Below, in pieces: positions 34,242 through 45,871 of a stretch of DNA of 64,000 nucleotides (position 1 is the first letter of the stretch; each line of letters starts with the position of its first letter). The notes under the pieces were generated by a model, which ran no database searches, was not told the origin of the DNA, and worked only from the letters and a program-made list of their open reading frames with translations. Location of the stretch: positions 3,392,696-3,456,695 of the forward strand of contig NW_006763132.1 of the NCBI RefSeq assembly GCF_000264905.1, given 5' to 3'. This DNA comes from Stereum hirsutum FP-91666 SS1 (Eukaryota > Basidiomycota > Agaricomycetes > Russulales > Stereaceae). A program made the translations under genes and the position numbers.

Positions 34242-35691
34242 ATGCTGAGCATATTCATGGCAGCAGCTCTGCTGTCTACGTTCTTCTTCGGTCAGTAGAA
34301 AAGATACTTCCTCACGCTTTTGCTCGGTAGTGATGCTTGACTATATCTATAGGAGTATTCACTGTCCTTATTCTGTGTTCAACATACAGCGTCTTGTATG
34401 CTCTCAACGTCATATGCACCTGCCGTGCTAGACCATTACTCACCAAGATTAACCTATGCAGATCGGCAAGAATTTACTCTCGGGGAAACCTACCGAAAGT
34501 CCTTGTGACCCTAACAATGTACGCAATCTCTTGTGCACACCTCGGAATCGGGTTGCGAACGTTCGATCTGAGTGGCGGAGCCGCACAACCAACGGCGTTG
34601 AGGCAGGCCTGGATGTACTTACCCATAGTCAACGTATGTCAATTTAGTCATATTCCTATGTGCGTATTGACATATGTGCATAATAAAAGTATATTCTGTC
34701 GGATGCTGTAGTCGTATGGCGATGTTGGTTGCTGTGGGGTCGTAGGTCTCGGATACTCGTCGTTCCTATCCTTCTGCTCATGGGCAACGTTGGTGAGTGT
34801 TAGTTGTATCAACAGTCCGGTATCCATTCTCTGACTCGATTCTGTAGCCGCCGCAATATCCATCGCAGTGTGTGATGTCAAAACCGTTGTCTTCTCGCCG
34901 ACGTTCTCCGACGAGTCGAGCAGTACCGTCGGGTTTTATTCAGGCGACACGACAGTGTGGTCTTTGTCTCTCGGGACAAATGTATGGGCTACTTTATGTA
35001 ATGGTTGCGTATAAGGCGTGGTAAGTATCTGCATACTTCATAGTTCACCGTTATTGTGAACACGGAGCCATGCACTTACACATACTTGTATCGAAGGCAG
35101 CACCGTCGTCATCTATTTCACGGAGGAACGCGAAGGACTCAAGCTGAGAAGTTGATGGCTCTGCTCGTTGAATCCGGAACTCTGTACTGCATGATTTGGG
35201 TGAGTATCGAACTAGTCTTACATCTTCATAGTTACTAAAGGTCATATTTGTTCCGTGCCTTAGGTCGTATTTTTGATTCCAGCTGTGGATACTGGTTACA
35301 ACGGTAATCTGTTCATGAGCGCCGTCATGCCACAGATCGCAGTGAGCACATTTCTTTTGCTACACTTCCCCCGGTTGCTTGTACAACGCACGATTACTTG
35401 TGCTCTGGTGGTGTGCACTTACATGGTCTATAGGGCATCTATCCTACTGTCCTCGTCGTCCTCGTAAACTTCGGGAAGACTCAGTTCGAGAGCAATTTTG
35501 CGTACGAAGGCAATAGCCCAGGCACCACGGAAACCTCAAGACAACGCCGCAGCGGTATGCTCGAAGTAGTCAGGATGGGTAGGTCATTTATTGCAAGGGA
35601 TGTCGAAAGCGACGATGGTGAGGTGGGAGGCGAAGGTGAGAGCTCTGTGCACGAGATCGAGGAAGAGAAGAGATCGGTCTGTACGGTGTGA
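34242..35691 (+). pseudogene. Orphan seven-membrane-span gene with 4-nt frameshift
   Basis: The 5' two-thirds follow the family: MLSIFMAAALLSTFFFG, GVFTVLILCSTYSVL, SARIYSRGNLPKVLVTLTMY, AISCAHLGIGLRTFD, YILSDAVVVWRCWLLWG, SIAVCDVKTVVFSPTF and TVWSLSLGTNVWATL. Every paralogue has a hydrophobic residue or Met directly after this block (WATLMISF, WTTVMVAV, WTTSLVAY). Here four extra bases (34997-35000) shift the frame and give a stop at 35012-35014. Beyond the insertion the family continues in the other frame: MVAYKAW, QHRRHLFHGGTRRTQAEKLM, ALLVESGTLYCMIWVVFLIP, AVMPQIAGIYPTVLVVLVNF and a tail to the stop at 35689-35691. No splice pair removes the insertion. It is either a young pseudogene or a base-calling error. 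Confidence 0.75.
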
Positions 35692-36152
35692 ACTAAGGTT
35701 TTGGATTAGTTTTTTGCTGTTGTACGATACATTATGTGTATTGACAAGACTGTGGATGAGTGAAGGACATTAGCAGTGCATGTAATCCGTAATGTCGAAC
35801 ACGCGCCGATGTATCATCCTCTCCTCTCTGAGCAGCCTCATAGAGTATTTCGGTAGCACCAGTCACGCTAATATAAGCTGGTATTAGTCCGTGATGTGGT
35901 CATGTAGATACACAACCAAGCTAGCATAGACAAGGATAAGGTTGACTTGAGGTTGGCTCTGGATAGAGACGGGAGAAACGGAATGGCGGTATTAGGAAAG
36001 TTCGGATGCGGGCACCATCGACACGTGGCTTGTCGGAGATCGGGTCGCCATACCTGTGAGCTCGCCACACCGCTCCTCGCTTCCTACCACCATCTTCTCC
36101 TCTGTCCCCATTCTTCGAATTCTTGTATTCTTCCCATAAAACCCAACGCAAT
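35692..36152. other. Intergenic stretch
   Basis: 3' region of the last array copy and promoter of the Hop2-like gene. No gene seen. Confidence 0.45.
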
Positions 36153-37742
36153 ATGGCATCAAAAAAGAGCGATGTTAAAGTGCTTAAGGGTCAAGAAGGT
36201 ACGCCAGTGACTCTTGTTATATTCACTGTCAAAAACCGACCTCATCTTTCAACGCATATATCCAGCCGAAGACCGCGTCAAGCAATACATCAAACGCGTA
36301 TGCCTTCTCCTTTCACCTTGTTGACAACCATTATGCACCTTATATCTGACCAACGCGGTCACTTTCGTGCCGTGAACTTATTAGATGAATCGCCCCTTCG
36401 GCGCCGTCGACGTTTCTGCGAATCTGAAGGGTTCAGTCCCTAAGACGGCTACCCAGAAGATCTTGTTGGCATTAGCGGACAAGGGAGATGTTACGCAGAA
36501 AGTGTATGGTGAGTCGCTTGCTTGATTATCCAAGTGGACGTGTACGGCAGAATCTGTGGCTCGGATGCTGTGGTCCCAAAGGTGTGGTGTGCTCAGTGAG
36601 GTGCATATATGCACCTATATGGTTGAGGCTCGATATATGCGTTTCGTTTTCTTCGCGAAGAGACTCTTTTCTACCTTTACGGGTGGTGAGCTGATAAACT
36701 ATATGTTGATTTCGTAGGCAAAACGACGTTCTTCGTAGCCAACCAGTCCACCATACCTTCCATACCTGTTGAAACACTCGCCACCCTCGAAGAAGAATGC
36801 AAAGCGCTCGATGAATCAAATAAGGTGCTTTCGGTGGAGGTCAAGGGTCTTTCTAATGGTAAGCTCCTCATATTCTTCCGATACCCACGGTTTGGGGAGC
36901 GAGCACGACTGCGAAGAGTGCGTGGTGATTCTGATGTGGCGTATACAGAACTTGCGAAGTTAAAGAGTACACCTACGGACGAGGAACTAGGCAAGGAACT
37001 GCAGGCTGCAGAAGAAAGCGTACGCCCCTCCACCCTACCTTTCGGGCCTGTGCGTTGACCACGCATTTCCTTAATAGGCTGCAAAGCTGCAGTCCCACCT
37101 GCTCCCATTACGCTCTGGGACACCGCTCGTCTCCGCTGCTGAACTGAAGGAGATAGATCAGGAATGGACGAAGTGGAGGGCTGAGTGGGTTAGGAGGAGG
37201 AAAGTCTGGAAGACGTACGTTTCCTCGCTGTCTCTTGGCTCTCTTGTCCGCCCTCGCTTTCTTGCATCCGCCCTCTCTGTTGTCGATCTCGCAGCTTCTC
37301 CAACCTCTGGGAAACGCTCTTTCATGGATTCTGACCGAATGACCAACTTGTCGAACGCTGTCTAGCTTCTGATCGAGCCGTCTCACTGGGTTCTGCTGTC
37401 TCTTTGCATGTTCGAGTCTCTTCGTCATTCTGGACGCCGTCTCTTGAATCGCTTCTCGTCTCGTCTCTGCTCCCTGCCTTGCATCGAGTTCGCACATTCG
37501 CTAACTAACATTGCCTTTTTCATACAAATCGACATCACTCATACCTGTATTAATCGTCTCCGTCGCTTCGTATCCCCGGTCGCCATTCCTGTAGATTATG
37601 GGCTCTCATATCGGATAGCCTCGACACGAGCTCTGCGTCCGAACTGCTGGAAGATCTGGGCGTGGAGCAGGACACAGCGGAACATGTAGCAGTTGAAAGG
37701 GGAAGCCTGTGCGCTGTTGGTGCTGCTATAGGGCGTCGGTAG
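36153..37742 (+). CDS. HOP2: Hop2/TBPIP-like homologous-pairing protein
   Basis: Starts MASKKSDVKVLKGQE. Spliced blocks read EDRVKQYIKRMNRPFGAVDV, SANLKGSVPKTATQKILLAL, ADKGDVTQKVYGKTTFFVAN, TLATLEEECKALDESNKVLS (coiled coil), LAKLKSTPTDEELGKELQAA, AELKEIDQEWTKWRAEWVRR, RKVWKTLWALISDSLDTSSA and SELLEDLGVEQDTAEHVAVE. This is the winged-helix, coiled-coil and C-terminal helix order of Hop2 (PSMC3IP). The tail aligns residue by residue with the remembered RKR...FFEEVGIETDED end of animal Hop2. Family role: with Mnd1 it helps Dmc1/Rad51 pair homologous chromosomes in meiosis. The last intron (37215-37594) is 380 nt, long for this genome. Expression is probably tied to meiosis; no control element was identified. 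Confidence 0.85.
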
Positions 37743-38364
37743 GAGTTGGTTGTAGTCGTCCGGGCCCGGGTGATGTGGGGATGTTCATGTTCGGACAATG
37801 TCCGATGTAGGTACGGGCTCGAACTTTGGAAGAAGGGGACGCTTGAAGAGGAAGGAAGTATCGATAATTCTGTATAATACTAGCATATGACTTTCGTCTC
37901 TTCGCAACGGTCTGACTGTATCCTCTGTTAACTATGCTGTAACCTGTTACTCAACCCATAATGATGTATCCTATCCCGCTTCGTGCTCCCTGGTACATGT
38001 TGTATGGGTATGCCCTAAGGAACTCCCTCCTTAAGTTCAGACTGCAAGCGACTTGGACCAGAGCATTTGGGCCACATACGAGTCTGTTCCTCAGCATGAT
38101 GTGGCGTAGTGGTTTGTTTAGATCCGAGTTTTTCACGTGCATCCTTCCGCCTCCGATCCGTCATTCGTGCTACTCATCCTCCGTTCCCCGCAACCTCCTC
38201 CCGAATTTTGTGTTCTTGTCTCCGACCCCAGTCGGTCCGAATACTCTTCGTCTGATTCTTAAGGACCTGCTCTGGGCGCACCATCTCTTTTAACCCATCT
38301 AGCCGTTCTGCATTGCTGAGTCTTGCAACTTACAAGTAGTCTAGAGACTAGGATCCATTCTCGA
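37743..38364. other. Intergenic stretch
   Basis: No gene supported. Open frames are short and featureless. Confidence 0.4.
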
Positions 38365-40359
38365 ATGAGTCCAGATGTCTCGACCACGACATTTTCCTCC
38401 TATGGTTGGACTTCGAACCGATACACGAATATCGGTTCTAGCACTTTCGGGCCGTCTACGTCGTCGTCGCCCACAAGTTCGCATCAACTGTCACAGGATC
38501 GCGGTACCGCATCCTTATACGCATCCACATCCGCGTCGACATCGACATCTACAAGCAAACCAGCAGACCAAGCAGGTAGCTCTGGTCATGAGAGAGAAGG
38601 TGGAGAGGGAAAGCCAAGTGGAAAGGGGAAGGAGAAGATCAAAGACTTCAACCATTTCGTACGCTCGGGAGTCGCGGGTGGAATTGCTGGGTGCGTGGTG
38701 CGTATTGCTTGTCGACTTGGGCTCGTTCGAAGTGGCGTGTATGGTCATTGAATCTCTTCGATTTATTGGTTGGTGGTTCAACGGATGTAGGCCAAGACGG
38801 TCGTTGCGCCTCTAGATAGAGTCAAGATTTTGTTTCAAGCATCGAATCCTGATTTTCAAAAGTATGCTGGTACGTGCACTACAACCCGATGTTCATTGTC
38901 ATAATCGAAAGAATTCCTAGATGTCTTCCGTCTATTTCATCTCTTCATTCCTCTTCTACCTCCATATTCGTCCAATTCATCCGACCCTGCTCGCTCCTAC
39001 TCGCCTCCACACCCCTACACCTTCCCTACGTATCTGCTTCTCCGACACCATTCTCCTTCACCTATCCTAGACATCGGATATTGAATAATGAATAATATAT
39101 AGGCTCATGGTCTGGTGCACTTCGCGCTGGCGCCGAGATATATAATTCTTCTGGTGTGCGTGGGCTCTTGCAAGGCCATTCGGCGACACTGCTGCGTGTC
39201 TTTCCCTACGCTGCGGTGAAGTTCGTGGCGTATGACCAGGTTCATGACGTGCGTCCTCTCTTCCTTGGTCGTACCACCTCGAACTGCATGGCATTCGTGT
39301 TTGATGAGAGCAAGGCTGACGTCTAACGTTCTCTTATGTCTTATGGGAACATACGACTCGTTTTGTAGACCCTCATGCCAACTCCTGCGCATGAGACGAA
39401 TTTTCGACGGTTCTCAGCTGGAGCTATCTCCGGTAAGTTTTCCACCATTTGTGTACCAACTACGTGGTGCCCCCTCTCACTAACCTACTCTCCGATTCCT
39501 CCGTTCGTTCACGCCTACTCGTCAAATTTTCAACATACTAATTTGGCACATCCTACGCCACACGCCACACATAGGCGCCATCTCCGTCTTTCTCACATAT
39601 CCCCTTGAGCTCATCCGTGTAAGGATGGCGTTCGCCACCACGCCTGCTTTCGCAGCCGATCTGGTCTCCGCTGGACGACGAAGGCCGTCTTTTATCAGCG
39701 TCGCACGACATATATATTCGGAGGGCGCGCTACCGACCGCCTCCGCATCCACTTCCACACATTCATCGGCATTATCGTCTTCACAGTTCACACACACCAA
39801 TCATGTACCACAACCTCCCGCACCAACGGCCGCAGCATCAATACAACCGACTCGCCGTATCTTCCACACCTTTCCCCTCCTGAAATTTTATCGAGGATTC
39901 ACACCTTCGCTCGTAGGCATGATACCCTACGCCGGGACGTCATTCCTTGCCTGGGGATTTCTCCGAGCTCATTTCCTCCCACCACCACCGTCTTCTCCCG
40001 GTGACGGCGGTATCAAAGATAAGAACACCCGAGCGAAACCCAAACCACTCACAGACCTCGCCATCGGCGCCGTCTCCGGCGCGCTCGCCCAAACCGTATC
40101 TTATCCCTTCGAAGTCGTCAGGCGTCGAATGCAAGTAGGCGGGCTACGGAGTCCGGAGCGATGGCTTGGGTGGCGCGAAACTATTGTTGACGTGTATAAG
40201 AAGGCGAAGGCGGAGAATGCTGGGAAGAGCGGGTGGTGGAGGAGAGCGGGGTGGAGGGGTTTCTATGTGGGGTTGGGGATTGGGTATTTGAAGGTGGTGC
40301 CGATGAATGCGGTCAGTTTTGCGGTTTGGGTGGGGATGAAGAGGGTGTTGGATGTGTAG
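38365..40359 (+). CDS. LEU5: Mitochondrial carrier, Leu5/SLC25A42-like (CoA transport)
   Basis: The start is taken at [20 protein letters not shown]; an in-frame ATG lies 14 codons upstream. A disordered Ser/Thr-rich N-terminus of about 90 residues precedes the carrier fold. The three carrier repeats are marked by [20 protein letters not shown] (PxDxxK), [20 protein letters not shown] with RVRM (PxExxR) and [20 protein letters not shown] (PxExxR). Matrix helices include [20 protein letters not shown] and [20 protein letters not shown]. The combination with an insert between repeat 2 halves ([30 protein letters not shown]) is that of the Leu5/Graves-disease-carrier group, which moves coenzyme A or its precursor into the matrix. 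At least three introns are present, one of about 230 nt (38873-39102). Assignment to Leu5 rather than a neighbouring carrier subfamily is from motif memory. Confidence 0.85.
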
Positions 40360-40863
40360 ATGTGGGGATAGAAGAGGTTGGATTGTTTGTTGATGTGGAG
40401 AGTGGTGTTGTAGGATTCGTTGGACGAAGGCTAGCTTTACGGTGCTTTGCACCGTCGCAAGAAATTGACATTCTATGCAAGCAACCACCGTCAAAGGTGC
40501 CTGTGCCAACTTGACTTTCGACTGGACAGCTTGCCCAAATTCATGCACAAGGTACGGGTCGTTTCGCGAAGACCACGAACGCAGAACGCGTCGAGAGCGC
40601 GTCGAGACGCGTCGTCCATGCGCGGCAGGTCCTCCCCACGTCGGACTGAACCGCCGGACATGCCCCGGAATGACCTCATTCCATGCGGAGAACACGTCGC
40701 GGACCGATGTTCCCCGGACTCGCCCCGGACCAGCCCCGGATTTCCTTGTGGTGCGCAGAGATTCCTGGCCCACAAAAAGTCGGACGAGCAATGGTTTCCC
40801 CGGTCTCTCTTTCTCATCCTTCACCACATCCATCATCATCGAGAGATCTGCTCATCGTGTACG
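40360..40863. other. Promoter region of galactokinase
   Basis: GC-rich and CGG/CCGG-rich between 40580 and 40745. I looked for the CGG-N11-CCG site of yeast Gal4 and did not find one. Confidence 0.4.
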
Positions 40864-43731
40864 ACGATGGCCGCGCAACTTTCTATACCGATCTATACGT
40901 CGCTCGATAAGCTGTATAACGATCTGGGCACCGCTGCTAACCATGCGTATGTGTTCCCTCTTTGGTGTCTCTACGGGTTGACTGGTTGGGTGACTGATGT
41001 GCTTTAAACATTCTTCTTATTCATTTATTGGGATAGTACGCGATGGAATAATCTCGCCCAGGAATTTGAGAAGCGATACGGCCGCAAGCCGAAGTACATT
41101 GCTCGTGCACCCGGTCGTGTAAAGTACGTTCATCTGTCATGCATCACCTCATGTTTGGAGGACATTTCCCTCGAAATCTTCGCACATTTGGGTCTGTGGG
41201 CTGCAGGCAAATCATTTGCTGAATTACGGCAGACTGCCATGAAGGTCTACGGTGTGTGGAGATATACTGTTAGCCCCTGTCCCTACACTGCTCACCGTGT
41301 AAGTAATCTCCGGTACACCCAGAATCATGCTGAAGACTGTGATAAATCGAAAATGATCTCGATCGAGTTCAACTATGCTGTAGCACTTTTGACCTAGTGT
41401 TATGGATCCATAACACACTGTTTCGTGTGTAAACCAGTGGCCGGTGGGCCACACTTGCACCAGCGGTTGTATCGTGTGGTCTGTGCATCCTGGATGTGCC
41501 AGGTTCATAGGACTTTTCTATGTCCAGATCAGTGCTTCATATAACTCGTGCATACGCACTGTGCCAATGGGCTTTCGACCGCTTGACGTGGCCACCTGGA
41601 GCATGTATGTAACGCCACACTGCACAGGCTCAGTAATCTCTAGGCCTCTTTCCTCCTAAACTCTTTCCTTGGCGCCTCCCCTCATGTCTAATACTTCTTC
41701 ATCTTCCTAGCCTGATAGGCGAACATATTGACTACGCCCTCTTCGGCGTCTTCCCCGCCGCCATCGAACCCGACATCCTCATCGCATGTGCCCCCCACCC
41801 TCCCCACAACTCCCCACACCCCTCCGGCACCACAACCCCCGCAGCATCCGTCAACGCACAGAACTTGTACGAGAAATACACGCCCACGTCTTTTGTACCG
41901 ATCAGGAGGAAGTCGCTCGTTACTGCACTCGAGAAGGCGGCCGAAGGTGGGCCGACGGACGAGGAGGTGCATGTGGAGGAGTGGCATATGGATATTGATA
42001 AGAAGGAGTTGAGGTGGGAGAGTTATGTTAAGGCGGGGTATTATGTGAGTGCTGGTTATTCTGTGCAATATCAGGGGTGATATTGGTATCTTGGTCGTCG
42101 TCACAAGAGCTCCTTCCCCTCTTCTGGTTCTCTTATAACAATACCAGCTACACACTTCGTCATGATATTGACAATCCACATCTTTTTACCTCCAGGGCGT
42201 TCTCAACCGCTTCTTTGACCCCACTTCACTCTCCCCCTCTGCCCTCCCCGTACCCGTGGATCTCCTCGTAACAGGCACCGTCCCCGCCGCATCCGGTCTC
42301 TCGTCCTCGGCTGCCATGGTCGTAGCCTCGACTCTCGCTTTCCTTGCGGTTAACGATAAGTTGGAGGGACTGACGAAGGGTCAGTTGGTCGAGATGGCGA
42401 TGGAGAATGAGCAGAGGGTGGGCGTTAATAGTGGAGGGTGAGTGTCATGTTTTACGGAATATCCTCTTCCTTAAGGGTCCCTTCCATCGGTTTGGATGTT
42501 GTAAGGAATTGCGCTGACCAGCTTCTGCCTGATCTCTTTTTTACGCATGCGTGGCGTTTGCTGGTGTGGCGTGTGGTACCAACCCATTCCGACACATTCA
42601 CTCTGATGCTCTACAATTATATCCTCCTTCTCCTTGTCTTTCTCTCCACAATACAGAATGGACCAAGCTGCCTCTGTCATCTCGACCCCCGCATCTGCCC
42701 TTTACGTAACCTTCTACCCCAAACTCGCCGCCTCCCTCGTCCCTCTCCCCGGTTCCGCCCCTTCCACCACAACCAGCACCGCAAACGCCTCCTCACTCCC
42801 CCCCAAAGCCGTCTTCATCATCGCAAACTCCCTCGTCACGTCCGAAAAGGCTGTCTCCGCAAAATGGCGCTACAACCTCCGCGTCGTCGAAACCCTCGTC
42901 GCCGCGCGCGTCCTGGCACACAAACTCGGGCTTCCGATCGGACCGAAGGAGAGGATCACGTTGAGGGAGGTCGTGGGCCGGGTGGGCGGGGAGCCGGAGG
43001 GTGGATGGGGAGAGGGAGGGGAGGGAGAGGTGCAGTATAAGAAGGCTTTGGAGAGGATGGTTGGAGAAAGCGAGGTGTTGAAGAGGCAGGGCGGAGCGGA
43101 GGGGCAGGAGCAAGAAGGAGTGACGAGGGAGGAGATGGTTGAGATGAGCGGGTTGGACGAGAAGACGTTCAAGGAGGTTTATCTGGACCGGATCGAAGTC
43201 GAGGCGACGTATTTCCAGCTTTATAAGCGCGCGAAACACGTCTTCACGGAGGCGTTACGGGTGCTCGAGTTCAGAGACGTATGTCTCTCCGCGACGGCAT
43301 CCGCCTCCTCGTCAGAAGAAACACTCGTCAGTCTCGGAAACCTGATGAAGTCATCGCAAACTTCCTGCTCATCGCTCTACGAATGTTCGTGCACTGAACT
43401 CGACGCGTTGACCGCACTCGCCGTCAAATCGGGGGCTTATGGGTCGAGACTGACGGGTGCGGGCTGGGGCGGGTGTACGGTTAGTCTCGTAAGGGAAGAT
43501 AAAGTGGACGGATTTGTGAAGGCGCTGTTGGCTGGGTGTGAGGGGTATAAAGAGTTTAGGGGTGAGGGCGGGAAGGTGAAAGAGGGCTTGGAGGCGAGGT
43601 GGGGAGAGGTTGTGTTTGCGACGAAGCCGAGCAGTGGGGCATGTGGTGAGTGGTTTTTCCGCCGAACGATCCTCCATCTTTTCCACTGATTTCTGTCCTT
43701 TTCTTGCGCAGTGTATAAGTTTGAAGAATGA
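40864..43731 (+). CDS. GAL1: Galactokinase
   Basis: Starts MAAQLSIPIYTSLDKLYNDL. Exon 2 (41037-41123) ends inside the galactokinase signature, APGRV(N), and exon 3 (from 41711) continues LIGEHIDYALFGVFPAAIEP, so the signature GRVNLIGEHIDY spans a 587-nt intron. Further motifs: VTGTVPAASGLSSSAAMVVA (GHMP phosphate-binding loop), MENEQRVGVNSGGMDQAASV (with the catalytic Asp after GGM), and the C-terminal GSRLTGAGWGGCTVSLV. The end VYKFEE comes from a 19-nt last exon. Family role: ATP-dependent phosphorylation of galactose to galactose-1-phosphate in the cytosol, first committed step of the Leloir pathway. All key residues are present. A Gly/Glu-rich insert lies near 42995-43130. No other GAL genes are in the window. 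Confidence 0.95.
41397..41416. repeat. Perfect 20-bp palindrome inside the long galactokinase intron
   Basis: The two 10-base arms are GTGTTATGGA and TCCATAACAC, centred on GGATCC. A second imperfect inverted repeat (AGTGGCC / GGGCCAC) follows at about 41435-41452. Confidence 0.7.
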
Positions 43732-45863
43732 ACGTAACTAAGGAATTGGCGATCGTCGTGGAGCACGGGTAAACCCACATTTGATATCGATTTATATCTC
43801 ATGATTATCGTTGTTGTAAGTTGTAGTCTATGTGCACAATGTGTGTACTACATGTGTATAACTCCCTGTCAATGGGTTTGTCATTAGAAATTTAACCACT
43901 TCATCAAGTTTGTGTCCAATGTCTTGAGAGAAACAGGCAGACACTTCGTACTACCAAGTGAAACTTAATCCTACGACTGCTCTTCCTGTTCGAGTTGAAC
44001 GCCACCCTGCAAAGGACACGAAGAAGCGATCGAGCCGGGCCGCGGGCGTGTCGCGTGTCGGAGTCTATCGGAGCCCTAAATCGGGCAAGGAAGGTTTCGT
44101 ATAAGTACGGTTGTCTTTTTCTCAACTTTTTCTTCACCGTCCTTGAGCTTCAGACGCCATCCTAGCACCTACAGTCTTTACCCCTTTGACAGAATAATCT
44201 CATGCGCGAGCAACCCGGCATTGCTCTGACCATACCCGATTTTCTTTTTCTCGTGTCCCGCTAGTGGTTCGTACGGTGTCCATCTGGTCCATCGATACAC
44301 ATCGACGTCACTTGTTTTTGAATTTCGAAAAATAAAACGCGGAAAATAAATAGATGTGATATAATCACGAACTTGAATCAAACTACGGCTCATATATTTA
44401 TAATACGTCATTTCCTCAGCTGGACCACACTGTTCCTTCCTTCCGTCTGCCAGTATGCTCGGTCTTTGCTATCGGGAATCAAACCATCAGTCGACTCCGA
44501 GTCCCTGAAACGAATCGCACCGTTTATCGCAATAATACTTCCATAATACACGAGTGGCCGAGGCCGACCGGTTAGGGGGACGGATTAGTAGTGCCAGTTT
44601 GGTCCCAGTGGTCCTTAAAATGCTTTATCTTCGTCTTACTATAACTTTGACCCGTGCGCAATGGACCCACCGGGGACGGAATGGACGCTGCACGAGGATT
44701 CAGATGCGAGGGCGCTCAGAATGTGACGATATACACTGCTCCTATGTAACTCAACTGACGATGTTCATCTGCTTGTAAGTTGTTAGGAGTTGTGAGGCTG
44801 TGCACATGTCCTAGTCAGAACTTGAACCTTGAATTGGTAGAACTCACCGGTCCAACGTAAGTAATCTCACGCAGAAACGCACGAGAGTGATTTACGAGCT
44901 AGATTGGGGACTTGGAGGATGCAACGCCGCAGGCATAATTAGTTAATGCATGTCTCGGTGTGCGAGCAGTCAGTCCGATTGGGGTTCCCTGTGTGTTTAT
45001 GGTGAGGACTGAGGCGGTCTATCGTCGGTTTAGACTTATGTGGTGCTGCAGATACCACACACCTCTTGCCCACTCCATGAACAGCTTTCTCTATTTAAAG
45101 TTAATCTGCGGGATCCGTTTAGGAGAATGGCTTGATCAGCAAAATTGCTTGATCAGCGAGAGGCTAAGTTAATTACGGTCTGGAGTGGGAGAGCTTTGAA
45201 CTCGGAATGAGAGCTTACTGAGCAGGAGCGGGAGAGGGGGCTGTACTAAACAGCCACAAGTCGCAGATCCTTCTAAGTTCGCCGTGCAGTGGCAGTGTCT
45301 CGATGTGGTCGATGGACGATATATGGAATCGACTTCCCATTTCTTAGATGGGTGTAGACACTGAGTGAAGACGAGTGTGGCAGTGGGACAGTGATGGTGC
45401 CCCCGGCGTTGACCTCTCCGATGATATAATGGTGGACTGCATGTTATTAGTTGCAGTCCCCAGTATTTGTCGGGGCGGTTCGGAGACCTTCAAGGCACTT
45501 CGCTGACGCACGAAGCAAAAGTGGTCAGTACTAATACTTAGTGTGCACAGATTGGATACGTCGCAGATGCTGGCTGACGTGTCGTCGGAGAATAGCGGGC
45601 TCGGTGTAGTAAATAGGAAAAGATCAGAGCTTTCGTGTTCGTCTACTCTTCACGGCTGCCACGCAAGCGCTCAAACATTCCTGGTCAAAGCGGCACGACG
45701 ACGTCCACGTACCGTCTAATTCGTCTTCCAGGATCCCCCTATCCAACTTATAACCGCCAAGGACAGCATCGTAAATGTACATTGGTACAGCGTCCGAAGT
45801 CCGACACCGACGGGCCGTCGGGTAAAGGGACGACAATCACAGGCTAGCCCGAAACAAGGACGG
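43732..45863. other. Gene-free stretch
   Basis: More than 2 kb without a supportable gene. It contains one direct repeat of GCTTGATCAGC near 45129-45155 and no long open frame. With the adjacent transposon it looks like a small repeat-tolerant island. Confidence 0.45.
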
Positions 45864-45871
45864 TGGTTGGT
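45864..45871. repeat. Target-site duplication, left copy
   Basis: TGGTTGGT, identical to 46488-46495 and directly abutting the terminal inverted repeat. Confidence 0.75.

Noticed and set aside
40580..40745. Gal4-type binding sites upstream of galactokinase
   Set aside because: CGG and CCG triplets are abundant, but none are at the required 11-bp spacing in the right orientation.
44545..44620. tRNA-like sequence (GAGTGGCCGAGG...GGTTAGGGGG)
   Set aside because: It resembles a D-arm, but no pairing acceptor stem and no T-arm GGTTCRAATCC could be found.
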